A stretch of DNA of 64,000 nt from Brachypterus glaber (taxonomy: Eukaryota; Arthropoda; Insecta; Coleoptera; Kateretidae), in NCBI GenBank assembly GCA_958510825.1, contig OY294054.1, positions 9,278,319-9,342,318 on the forward strand. Direction: 5' to 3'. The position numbers and the translations under genes were made by a program. Each line of letters starts with the position of its first letter. Within the stretch, counting starts at the first letter, position 1. Below are positions 10,796-19,719 of this stretch, piece by piece. The notes below the pieces were generated by a model, which saw only the letters and a list, made by a program, of their open reading frames with translations, searched no databases and was not told the DNA's origin.

Positions 10796-11039
10796 CGGTG
10801 GCAGATTTAGAGGGGGTTTAATGGGGGGTAATTACCCCAATAACCATAATTTAGACGAAGTATTACGAAATGCAAGAGTTAAATATTATTCTGTGATTTT
10901 TGAAAAAAATCGCCTGCGGCGCTTTTCTTTGTTAGTGTCATTTAGTAAAATATTTTTAGAATAATTTTCCCTTAAAAATGTTTAAGTTTTGATGACTGCG
11001 TCCATTTTTCCTTGCATACCTCCACTAGATCCGCCCCTG
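10796..11039. mobile_element. hAT-like MITE with 8-bp target duplication
   Basis: The left end CGGTGGCAGATTTAG and inverted right end CAGGGGCGGATCTAG agree at 11 of 15 positions. The flanks are CCATAGAC (10788-10795) and CCATAGAT (11040-11047), an 8-bp duplication with one change. The interior carries a TCGCCTGCGGCGC core resembling the one in the 1019-1543 element, so the two may be related. No transposase. Confidence 0.8.
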
Positions 11040-11047
11040 CCATAGAT

Positions 11048-11925
11048 AAGCCAAAATTGGGCATTACGGCACTGGCAAAGCTTAATAAAAAATCTCGTAA
11101 ATACTTATTTGCTTTTTGGAATTTTTCTGTAACCCTGGTATGTAAAACACGGGTTTGCCTTTGCTTCGTCTAATTTCATTTGACGGTATTCCCCTGCACT
11201 CCGTACGCCAATTTGCCCAATCATTTCACTTACAGTTTACTTACTTTATAGGCAGCCGTTCGGGGACCATTTTGATTGAACCCTTATTTAAGAAGAGTTC
11301 ATGCAAAAACAGACATGACCAAATAAACGGTTGATAAAAAGTATAGCAATCCCCTCTGCAATCCCCCATCAACGTTAAAATAAAAAAGGTGAGAAAATGA
11401 GTTAAAAAACAAAAGTTGGCAATTTTATGTGTTGTTAGAAAAAAAGACCACACGGTGCAGCATTGCTAGCTTTTGTATTTTAACTTGATATATTTGCCAT
11501 TTTTTATAATTTTTTGGTTTTTAAGTCAAACATTATTAGTATTTATCTTGTACTCTTTACAGATTTTAAATATCTCTTTAAGTTTTTGAAAAATTTTCCT
11601 GGGGAGTTTTGAATAAACGCACTCAGTGTCGGACTATTTTTCGGTTTCTCTTCTAATTAACTTTTTACGGACCCTAATTATTTAGGCGGTCCATTTACTA
11701 AAAAATTAAGGCGGCCCTTCTAAATATTTTTTTTATGCCGATTCTTAAGTACAAAATCAAAGCTGTTCATTTATTTTTTATAGGCCTTTGATAGAAAATC
11801 AAAGCTAGCCCTTCTAATTTCGTTTTAATGCGGGCGCTGCTAGTAAATCATTAACAAACCTAGTAAACAAGGGCCTACACTTTCAGGATTAATAAAAATA
11901 ATTTAAAATAATAAGTTTCTAGCCA
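11048..11925. other. Non-coding AT-rich region
   Basis: Two weak repeats of a GGCGG..CCTTCTAA..TTT motif (about 11680-11830). No exon or RNA gene is supported. Confidence 0.5.
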
Positions 11926-11950
11926 CACGGTAAAAATAAATTACATTAAA

Positions 11951-12170
11951 TTACATAGTCCGTAAATGGTAATATGTTGCCATAGACCGGAATGGTAAAA
12001 ATTACATAGTCCGTAATGGTAATGTTTTCCATAGACCAGAACAGTAAAAATTACATAGTCCATAATGGTAATATTTTGCATAGACCGAAACGGTAAAAAT
12101 TACATAGTCCAGAATGGTAATATTTTGCATAGACCGGACCGCTAAAAATTACATAGTCTAGAATGGTACA
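11951..12170. repeat. 49-51-bp minisatellite, 4.5 units
   Basis: Units start with TTACATAGTC at 11951, 12002, 12051, 12100 and 12149. Each carries AATGGTAATATTTTGCATAG-like sequence and a GACCG core. Units differ by a few bases. Confidence 0.92.
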
Positions 12171-12316
12171 ATAAATTATAAAAACAAACGTAAAAAAAAA
12201 CTATCAGCTTGAACGATTTTTTTTATATTTGCCTACAATACTTATGGTGTGTTTAATAATTTTTTAAAAAATTAACATACAGTCATATTAAAAGTGCTTT
12301 TGAAACAACTTAAACA

Positions 12317-12434
12317 CTACGATATTTCAAGAACGCTTTGATATAGAGAAATTTGAAAAAAAATATTTACTACATAGAAAATGTTTGTTCCAAATTACAA
12401 GTCTTTGTGTCAAAGCTTTTTTGAAATATCGTAG
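12317..12434. repeat. Imperfect inverted repeat, CTACGATATTTCAA ends (copy 1)
   Basis: The left arm CTACGATATTTCAAGAAC and the inverted right arm CTACGATATTTCAAAAAA continue into GCTTTGA and (A)AGAGA. A diverged copy with the same order of motifs is at 53222-53363, also inside a TGTAAA-rich element. Confidence 0.75.
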
Positions 12435-12787
12435 CGTAAAGTTCATTTTGTTTAATAAACCAAAAGATTTGCAACCTTAATACGAGTATAAACTGCTTAC
12501 ATCTTTCTTTAAAGATCTATTGGTTGATAAAGATCGTAATGGCGATTTCTCCCGTTAGATTAGACAGGGACAAAAGTTCTACCCAAAAAGGATAGAAGAC
12601 ATACATACACTCCCACTTCCACCCAACCAAACAAATTCTGTATTTGTTCTTTGTTGAACAAATACAATATTTACTTGGCCGGGCGAAAAGTGTAACTATA
12701 TTAAAGAAATTACTGGCGCCATCTAAATTTTAGTAGAATTATCTTATTCTACAGATTCACATTAGCTATGTTCGTTCGTGTCGCTAA

Positions 12788-12879
12788 GTGCTACACTTTC
12801 CGGCCAACCAAATAAATACTGTATTTGTTGTATGAAAAACAAATACAGTATTTATTTGGTTGGCTGGAAAGTGTAGCAC
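12788..12879. repeat. Near-perfect 92-bp hairpin
   Basis: Arms of 42 bp (12788-12829 and 12838-12879) pair with a single mismatch around an 8-bp loop. The arm contains GTGCTACACTTTCC and CCAACCAAATAAATACTG. A shorter diverged version of the same palindrome lies at about 12615-12690. It is most likely a MITE; if transcribed it would fold as a long stem. Confidence 0.9.
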
Positions 12880-13200
12880 AAATGGGATAGAGATAGGGTA
12901 GACGTCTTTTGTTTCATAATTCTAGTTGTAGAGAGCTCCATTTATAATGAATGTAAATTTTAGGCCATAAATAAAGCATTTAAATATCGTACATAAATAA
13001 TATTTACCTTTTTTTTTATACTTTTAACACTTTAACCTAGCAGCATGCGCCGCTATCTCTCTAACAATAACAATATTAAACGGTCCGTCTCATGATGCGA
13101 CGCCTTATTGGTTATTGTCCAAAGCGCACGCGCGTCTTAAAATAACATATCCCGACATTGTAAAATCATGTAAAAATATGTAAATCAATGTAAATATATT

Positions 13201-13280
13201 CTTTTACATTCTTTTACATTCTTTTACATTTTTTTACATTATTTTACATTATTTTACATTATTTTACATTCTTTTACATA
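13201..13280. repeat. 10-bp tandem array, eight units
   Basis: Eight consecutive decamers of NTTTTACATT with exactly 10-bp spacing; only the first base varies (C, C, C, T, A, A, A, C), apart from the final base of the last unit. Confidence 0.97.
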
Positions 13281-13379
13281 AATTCATGAATTATGCATAG
13301 TCCAGAATAGTAAATTTACTATTCCGTACTATGTAAATTCATGTATTTTTACATTATTTTACATGCAGTTTTTACAGTG

Positions 13380-14200
13380 CAGGGGTCCGTAGTATACTAC
13401 GTGCTGCTATTGCGGCCCAGCTGCCCGTTGATGAACGCACTTTAAAGAAATAACAAGCCGTGAAGATATCTAATGCTAAACTATTTACAGCGGATGGCAT
13501 TTTGCGTTTTTTTCCAGATACTTAAGCTCAAGTAAAAAATTATTTAAAATGCAAAAAAATATAAAAAAAAACAAAAAAAAAGCGGTAGACCTTTAGATCC
13601 AATCACTATCACGCTATCGGGGTCTTTAATTTCTTTAGTTTGTAGTAAACATTATTTTATTTTTATTTTTTAGATTTTTTTTAAAAAGCGGGGGGATTGG
13701 TCCCTATAATAGAGTTGTTTTCCCTGAAAAAAAGGCGACTATTCCTTTCGTTTTTTCTTTTTTTTTTAAGTTTAATAATATATTTTTTGTTTTTGGGAGG
13801 ATTGTCCGCCAATTAACGCAATTTTAAGGAATAAAAAGGGCAGTTCAAATTTAAATTTAATTTTTGATAAAATGGACATTTCCGTTTTTGCATAAACCCT
13901 CCTTATTTGATTGTCCTGTCCTTACAGGCATCCCTCTCCCTCATCAGCGGGAGGTATCAATCACCCCCACAACCCCTATCTCTCATCTTCATCTTTTACC
14001 AATAATATTTTATAATCTTTTTTATTTTCACGCTCTATCTTCTGCACGACTAGCAATACAAGATTATATATCCCCATTTCCCGAAAAAGATTATTTATTT
14101 ATTATTTATTTATTTATATTACGATCTGTAATTCCTTTTATTTAAAAATTCCATTTTTAAGTGATTTTTATTTTCAGTTCACGTCACAGTTGCTTATTTT
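13380..14200. other. Non-coding region with one foldback-family arm
   Basis: 13450-13520 carries AAGCCGTGAAGATAT and CTATTTACAGCGGATGGCA, a diverged arm of a family also seen at 30912, 37800, 40165 and 48645. The rest is T-rich. The 93-codon open frame at 13864-14145 has no recognisable domain. Confidence 0.55.
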
Positions 14201-14209
14201 TTAATCTTT

Positions 14210-14345
14210 CGCCGGTCGGTCGGTCGGTCGGTTTGTCAGGAAAATCTTATAACTTAAGAACGCTTTAAGCTAGGACTTACAATTTGGCATACAACTGTGG
14301 TACCAAAAGTTCTCGTTCTGGATAATTTTTGGTAAAAATTGGGAT
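14210..14345. repeat. (CGGT)n run and AACTTAAGAACG repeat
   Basis: About five CGGT units (14213-14232) followed by ATAACTTAAGAACGCTTT. The same order (GTCC/CGGT run, then a conserved AACTCAAGAACG box) recurs at 31540, 40500 (inverted), 47645 and 56985, so it is a decayed arm of that foldback family. Confidence 0.65.
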
Positions 14346-14412
14346 GGGGCAACGGGGGCAAATGGAAAAAATACAATATTTTTTCAAAAAAAAAAAATTT
14401 AAAATTGGTATA

Positions 14413-15584
14413 CAGGGTGTATTTGAAATAGCGTAGGAAATTTTAACAGGTGATTCTGCATGATAAAATATGACAAAAAGTTCCTATAAACATATGTCTA
14501 AAAATGCGTCATAAGGGAGCTACGCCCCTTTGAAATTGGCTAAAAAAATCGGTTTTTATTTAATAACTCAGGAACCCTTTGAGATATATTAACGAGGTTT
14601 TGCACGTGAATTAATCCTAATAAGGCCCATCTTTGTATGTCATTTTCACGTACTTATTTAAACCAGGGGTGTGCGAAACGGGGGGCCTTATCAGTTTTTT
14701 GTCCCAAACTTTTTTCTGTGTAACTTTTTTGCAATTTTATTTTTGAAATATGATTCCTCAGGTCAAAATACATAAAAAGGTACTCTTGTTGTAATACTGT
14801 AGGATTAACCGTTTTCGAGAAAAGTTCATTTGAAGGTGAAATTTCACGGTTCGAGGACGAAAAATTAAATACTAAAATGTCGAAAACCAAAATTTTAATG
14901 ATGCAATGTTATTCTACATCAAAAACTAAGAAACAAAGTTTCCATACATTTAGGTCGAAAAAACGCTTTTAAAGCTACCATATCCCTTTAAAAATGGTGC
15001 ATATTTAGAAGACCATAGCTCCATTAGGATTGATTTTTGGAAGTACCTGTATATGAGGTTTTTTTCTTGGTTTTTAATGTACATTCGCCCTGCATCATTA
15101 AAATTTTGGTTTTCAACATTTTAGTATTTAATTTTTCGTCCTCGAACCGTGGAATTTCACCTTCAAATGAATTTTTCTCGAAAACGGTTAATCCTACAGT
15201 ATTACAACAAGAGTACCTTTTTTATGTATTTTGACCTGAGGAATCATATTTCAAAAATAATTGCAAAAAAGTTACACAGAAAAAACTTTGAGACAAAAAA
15301 CTGATAAGCCCCCCCCGTTTCGCACACCCCTGGTTGAAATAAGTACATGAAAATAACACATAAAAACGGGCCTTGGTAGGATTAGTTGACATGCAAAAAC
15401 CTCGTTGATATATCTTAAAGGGTTCCTGAGTTATTAAATAAAAACCGATTTTTTTAGCCACTTTCAAAGGGGCGTAGCTCCCTTATGACGCATTTTTAGA
15501 CATATGTTTATAGGAACTTTTTGTCATATTTTATGATGTAGAATCATCTGTTAAAATTTCCTACGCTATTTCAAATACACCGTG
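14413..15584. mobile_element. Mariner-like foldback with ~500-bp arms, TA flanked
   Basis: The element is flanked by TA (14411-14412 and 15585-15586). The ends are CAGGGTGTATTTGAAATAG and, inverted, CACGGTGTATTTGAAATAG. The arms (about 14413-14915 and 15075-15584) match at high identity through landmarks such as GGGAGCTACGCCCCTTTGAA, AACTCAGGAACCCTTTGA and GAACCGTG(A/G)AATTTCACC(T). The open frames in it are mirrored noise from the palindrome. TA plus CAGGGTG-type ends suggest a Tc1/mariner-mobilised non-autonomous element. Partial copies are at about 35060-35430, 39520-40020 and 41370-41770. Confidence 0.88.
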
Positions 15585-15586
15585 TA

Positions 15587-16100
15587 TAGGGGTTTTTAAG
15601 GTCGCTGAAACTAAATCTCAAAATAAAAATTTTCTCTTTTTTTTAACTCCAACCGCAGGGGCACGCCGCCCGGGCGGCGCGGGGGTTAATTGTAGAGTGG
15701 TCATGCAAATCGCATTAAATCCACTTTTAGCACATTCTTCTTTTATGACGATTTTTAGATTTTGTGTATGAGTTACATCCACGGGTGCTCAGAATCCAGC
15801 CAACTTCTTAAAAATGTCATCACAAGAGACATTTTCACGATTTACTCCAATTCGGTGTATACGGATTTAACCCGGTTTGCATGATCACTCTACAATTATT
15901 CTTAAATTTTTACAATATTTTCGTGAAAAGTAGTATATAGAGGGTTTTGAGGTCGCTGGAAATGAATCTGATAATAAAAATGTTTTAACTTAACCCCTGT
16001 AGGGTAGATGTCAATATGGTTTAAATATTTACAATATTTTCATGAAAATTGTTTAATAGGGTTTTTCAAAGTCGCTAAAATGATTCTGGTGAAAAAAAAT
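15587..16100. repeat. Three GGTTTT..GTCGCTGAA boxes
   Basis: The box GGGTTTTTxAxGTCGCTGAAA followed by a Gly/Asn-like GATTCTG context recurs at about 15593, 15943 and 16058. Related boxes with GTTGCTGA occur at 42035, 42157 and (inverted) 60700. A perfect 16-bp GC palindrome, CGCCGCCCGGGCGGCG, stands out at 15664-15679 in otherwise AT-rich DNA. No gene is seen. Confidence 0.6.
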
Positions 16101-16103
16101 CGA

Positions 16104-16677
16104 ATCCCCGGGAACAGGGGAAATGTGAAAAATGTATAATCTTTTTTATTTGTGCTGTGTTTAATTTTTATTTAACACTAACAGAAATATTCAATATGCA
16201 AGATTATTCAAGAATATACTACAGTAATAGAAAAGTAGGACTCAAGTTAATATTGACAGAGCTTTAAGTAAAACTTTTAACCAATTGGTTGTGAATAGGT
16301 AGTTAACTTTAAACGTTCCTTCCTCATCAATTTATATTAAAATTCTAAGAACATTTTTGGCGAGATACATCTAAAATAAAATAAAAAAACATCCCCGGGA
16401 ACAGGGGAAATGTGAAAAATGTATAATCTTTTTTATTTGTGCTGTGTTTAATTTTTATTTAACACTAACAGAAATATTCAATATGCAAGATTATTCAAGA
16501 ATATTCTACAGTAATAGAAAAGTAGGACTCAAGTTAATATTGACAGAGCTTTAAGTAAAACTTTTAACCAATTGGTTGTGAATAGGTAGTTAACTTTAAA
16601 CGTTCCTTCCTCATCAATTTATATTAAAATTCTAAGAACATTTTTGGCGAGATACATCTAAAATAAAATAAAAAAAC
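16104..16677. repeat. Near-identical 287-bp tandem duplication next to a splice donor
   Basis: Copy 1 is 16104-16390 and copy 2 is 16391-16677, with a period of 287 bp. Both begin ATCCCCGGGAACAGGGG. I noticed only one substitution (GAATATACTAC versus GAATATTCTAC). The duplicated block ends at the base just before the minus-strand donor of the PDZRN exon at 16684 (donor GTAAAT at 16678-16683), so it lies in the first bases of the downstream intron. The near identity implies a recent event or an assembly artefact. Confidence 0.95.
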
Positions 16678-16683
16678 ATTTAC

Positions 16684-16851
16684 CTGTAAAATTTGATCTC
16701 CTTCTCTAAGCCTTCCGTCTCTGTCTGCAACACTCTTTGGAGCGATATCCCGGATATAGACTTCTGTACACGTGTCGGTATCCGAACTTAAATTGTAGCA
16801 AACTGTCAATCCTAATTTTTCATCGCTGCTGCATTTTCTTAATGTAATTTC
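16684..16851 (-). CDS. PDZRN3: PDZRN-family gene, exon for N-terminal half of PDZ2
   Basis: This 168-bp, 56-codon phase-0 exon has a strong acceptor (T-rich tract then TTTTCAG) and a GTAAAT donor. It encodes the start of a PDZ domain: EITLRK first strand, the carboxylate-binding loop KLGLTVCY (residues 12-19), VYIRDIAPKSVADRDGRL and REGDQILQ at the exon end. The order and wording match PDZ2 of PDZRN3/4, RING-PDZ E3 ubiquitin ligases that act at the cell cortex and junctions. The domain is cut just before the expected (V/I)NG; its second half should be in the next exon at lower coordinates, which I could not find. PDZRN3 versus PDZRN4 cannot be separated here; insects usually have one gene. 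Confidence 0.9.
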
Positions 16852-17029
16852 CTGAAAATAAAAAAAAAATGAAAATTGAATGATCACCATAAATAAAATC
16901 GCAGTTTCATTAAATTTTGGGAACTACACGATTTTCTTTAAATTTTCATATTTTACTAACTGGTTGGTTTGATTTTAATTGATTTGGATGGAGTTGTTTT
17001 GGGTTCGGTTTTAAAACAAAATATTGAGG

Positions 17030-18110
17030 TCCAAAACATCCTTAGGCAAAATATCCCAAATAAAAATTAGGTGCGACAAAATATTCTGACGACAAAATGT
17101 TCCGGCTACAAAATATTATCATTAAAATTTGTTTTATTTATTGGGTCCAAACCAATAGGAACTTTACCAAACTCCAGACAATAAAGCACCCCAAACCAAA
17201 CCATTTACAATTAAACCAACCGGTTAACCGGTTTGGTTTTACCAACAAATCCAATCCTCCGCAACCAAGTTAAAATAATGTCAAATTTCTTCCGGATTTC
17301 AGTTGGCAAGATATTTTATAACTAATATATTTAGTCGTTTGAGTATTTTTTTGTCGGAATATTTTGTCTGCATATTCATAGTTGGTTTATTTTTTTCGTC
17401 CAGATATTTTATCGCCTGGATAATTTGTCGCTATCGTGATTTTTTCTTTGGAATATTTTGGACTAAGATATTTTGTCGCATCTTTTCTTAGTATTAACAT
17501 TTTTCGCCGGATATTTTGCGCCAGGATATTTGATCACATCTATTTTGTCACATGTATTTTTAGCCGAAAAACTTTTCTGTTGCGAAGATATTGAAACAAA
17601 ATATCCAGGAGGTCCAAAATATCTGGACCCAAAATATCCCAACTAAAAAATAGATTTTACAGAATATCCAGCCGAAAAAAATAGCCCTGCGACAAAATAT
17701 CCTGTCATATACATTTTTTTTATTTATAAGGTATAATTAAACCAATAGAAACCCAACAAACCCCCAAAAACCAAACACAACCAGACCAAAAAAAAACATC
17801 TAAGCCAATTATAATGAAGCCCTAAGCCAACGCAACCAAAATAATATCAAATTTCTCCCGAATTTCTGTTGGAGTATTTAGAACATTTTTTCGTGTGGAT
17901 ATTTTGGTCAACAGGGTATTTCGTCGCCAGTATATTTCTTCCGAATTTATGTCAGGATTTTTAGTCGTCTGGATATTTTGTCTTCCGTATATTTTCTGTT
18001 CATACATATATTTTGTCGTCTGGATATTTTTCTCCGGATATTATTGTTATCTGGATATGTTTTGTCCAAATATTGTCGCAGGATATTTTGTTGCCAGGGT
18101 AATGTTTTTC
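17030..18110. repeat. Degenerate GGATATTTTGTCG motif cluster in both orientations
   Basis: A short motif, GGATATTTTGTCGNC, recurs many times. Forward copies dominate 17290-17560 and 17880-18100; inverted copies (CGACAAAATATCC) dominate 17030-17120 and 17570-17710. More copies are at 19320-19400. Spacing is irregular (about 12-40 bp). The alternation of orientation suggests a decayed palindrome of repeat-rich elements rather than a simple satellite. Confidence 0.75.
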
Positions 18111-18169
18111 TTTGGGATGTATTCGAGTGGAAAATTCTGGAGAAGATTTTGTGGGGAGGGGGGGAAAAG

Positions 18170-18432
18170 GTCAAAAATTACAACTTTTTTTAGCCTAAAA
18201 ATACAACTTTTTTCCTCGTCAAAAAAATTAATGACTAAAAAAAAGGTCCTCATCTTTTCCCTGCAACATGCAACTTTTTTTTGTAACATATACAACTTTT
18301 GTATTTTGAATCCATAAAATATATAACATTTGGTTTTGGATCAATAAAATATACAACTTTTCAAGATTTTTTTGAATCCATCCAAATATACAACTTTTGT
18401 TTTGGATCAATGAAATATAAAACTTTTCAAGA
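18170..18432. repeat. ATACAACTTTT imperfect tandem repeats
   Basis: ATACAACTTTT recurs about every 40-60 bp, with the longer unit TTTTGGATCAATxAAATATA appearing twice (about 18328 and 18392). Divergence is high. Confidence 0.75.
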
Positions 18433-18540
18433 TGGGTGGGGTGGAGTAAGCAACGACTTCCCTTGTAACGTAAGCAACAGATATTTCATCTTTTAATACA
18501 TAACTCAGCAATTGTTAAAGATTTAAAACATTGGAAGAAG

Positions 18541-18978
18541 CTATTTTTACGTCCGACGTACACGAAGATATTTCCACGTCCAGTATTTTTTTTTTGTCGA
18601 GTTTTAGAGTTTTTAAAGCTTTGAATGTATATTTTTCGTCAGAATTGTAATCTCATCGTATAAATGGAGGGGGGGCTTTATAATCAAAAACACCAAATAA
18701 ACGAAAAAAAAAACAAAGCAAGGAAATAGTTTATGTTACGTCGGACGTGAAAATAGGCTATTCCCACGTCCGACGTACACGAAGCTATTTCCACGTCCAG
18801 TATTTTTTGCGATTTTTAGGGTTTTTAAAGCTTTTAAGGTATATTTTTTTCGTCAGAGTTATATGCCTTTCGTTTAAATGGGGGGCTACGCCTCCCCATT
18901 ATCATCAAAAACACCAAACAAACGAAAAACCAACACAAGCCAAAGAATTAGGTTATGTTACGTTGGGCGTGAAAATAG
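18541..18978. mobile_element. Two head-to-tail MITEs with ACGTCCGACGTA ends
   Basis: Unit 1 (18541-18756) and unit 2 (18758-18978) are about 216 and 221 bp and share their whole length. Each starts CTATTTxxACGTCCGACGTA-like and ends with the inverse, TACGTCGGACGTGAAAATAG (TACGTTGGGCGTG in unit 2). Shared interior landmarks are TTTTTAAAGCTTT, TTCGTCAGA and AAAAACACCAAA(T/C)AAACGAAAA. They lie in the PDZRN intron. Adjacent copies may reflect insertion of one into the end of another or a tandem duplication. Confidence 0.85.
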
Positions 18979-19463
18979 CCACTTCGTAAAACATTTTAGC
19001 CAGATTTCTTAGAAATTCACATTTAGTTTTAAAAAGATTTTATATTCTGGAATAGAACAGAAATTTAAAAGATACATGTACTTAAGTCAAAATCTATGTC
19101 GCAAAATGTGACGTAAGCAACATTACATAAAATTATAAATTTATCACAAATTAAACTTATTATAGGTAATAATTATAAATATATGTTTTAATACTTTCTT
19201 ATTTACTAAAAATAAATATTGTATTTAAATAATATGTCTTTTAATATAATTGACAAATTTATACATTTACAAGTTAAAATAGGCGTAAGATGTAACGTAA
19301 GCAACGGTAGAATTACCCCCCAGATATTTTGTCGCCAAGACATTTTGTCGGACCAATTTTTTGTCAGGATATTTTGAACTAGGATATCTGTCGCCGGGAT
19401 AATTTTGTGGATAATCTGTCGGTAAACAATTTTCAGTCCGCCACTGACCATGTTTCAACTTAC

Positions 19464-19691
19464 CTCTAAATCGATCTCGTCACATTCAAGACAATTTTCT
19501 TCAAGCCAAGAGTAGCCGCTTAGTTCAGTTTGACATGCTATCGTTTTTGTCTTCGAAGTTGGTCCACCTGATTGTGTGTTCAAATCGGTTGGCACTCGCT
19601 TTTTTACTTCTACGACGATGGGTTCTTGCGCCTCCAAAAACGTCCGGACGGCATCTTCATGCGAAAAGCTGCTTACATCAGTACCATTAAC
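19464..19691 (-). CDS. PDZRN3: PDZRN-family gene, exon for C-terminal half of PDZ1 and linker
   Basis: This 228-bp, 76-codon phase-0 exon has acceptor TTACAG and a consensus donor GTAAGT. It begins VNGTDVSSFSHEDAVRTF, the strand and helix that complete a PDZ peptide groove; His11 at the start of the helix fits class-I ligands ending S/T-x-hydrophobic. EPIVVEVKKR (23-32) is the last strand. A linker follows with a KTIACQTEL motif (48-54) that recalls the conserved TQTD-type element after PDZ1 in PDZRN3, then an acidic end ECDEIDLE. It runs directly in frame into the exon at 16684-16851 (same strand, lower coordinates), giving PDZ1-linker-PDZ2 as in the family. The first half of PDZ1 and the RING were not found upstream. 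Confidence 0.9.
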
Positions 19692-19719
19692 CTGTAACAA
19701 AATATATTTATTATGGACT

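Larger units (their letters stand above)
11926..13379. mobile_element. 1.45-kb element with CAC(G/T)GTAAAAA ends and internal repeats
   Basis: The ends are CACGGTAAAAA (11926) and, inverted, CACTGTAAAAA (ending 13379), both followed by stretches rich in TTACAT and ATAGTCCG. Inside are a 49-bp minisatellite (11951-12170), an inverted repeat (12317-12434), two hairpins (about 12615-12690 and 12788-12879) and a perfect-period 10-bp array (13201-13280). The subterminal repeats of the left end recur, inverted, near the right end, as expected of binding-site arrays in non-autonomous DNA elements. No open frame was found and the superfamily is unknown; a target duplication was not identified. Confidence 0.6.
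16852..19463 (-). other. PDZRN intron, 2.6 kb, repeat-filled
   Basis: The intron lies between the two exons (donor GTAAGT at 19458-19463, acceptor CAG at 16852-16854). It is almost entirely repeats: degenerate ACAAAATATCC motifs, a CAACTTTT repeat and a tandem MITE pair, listed separately. No extra exon is seen. Confidence 0.85.

Noticed and set aside
11926..13379. CRISPR-like array at the 49-bp or 10-bp repeats
   Set aside because: Units are contiguous or nearly identical throughout with no unique spacers, and the context is eukaryotic repeat DNA.
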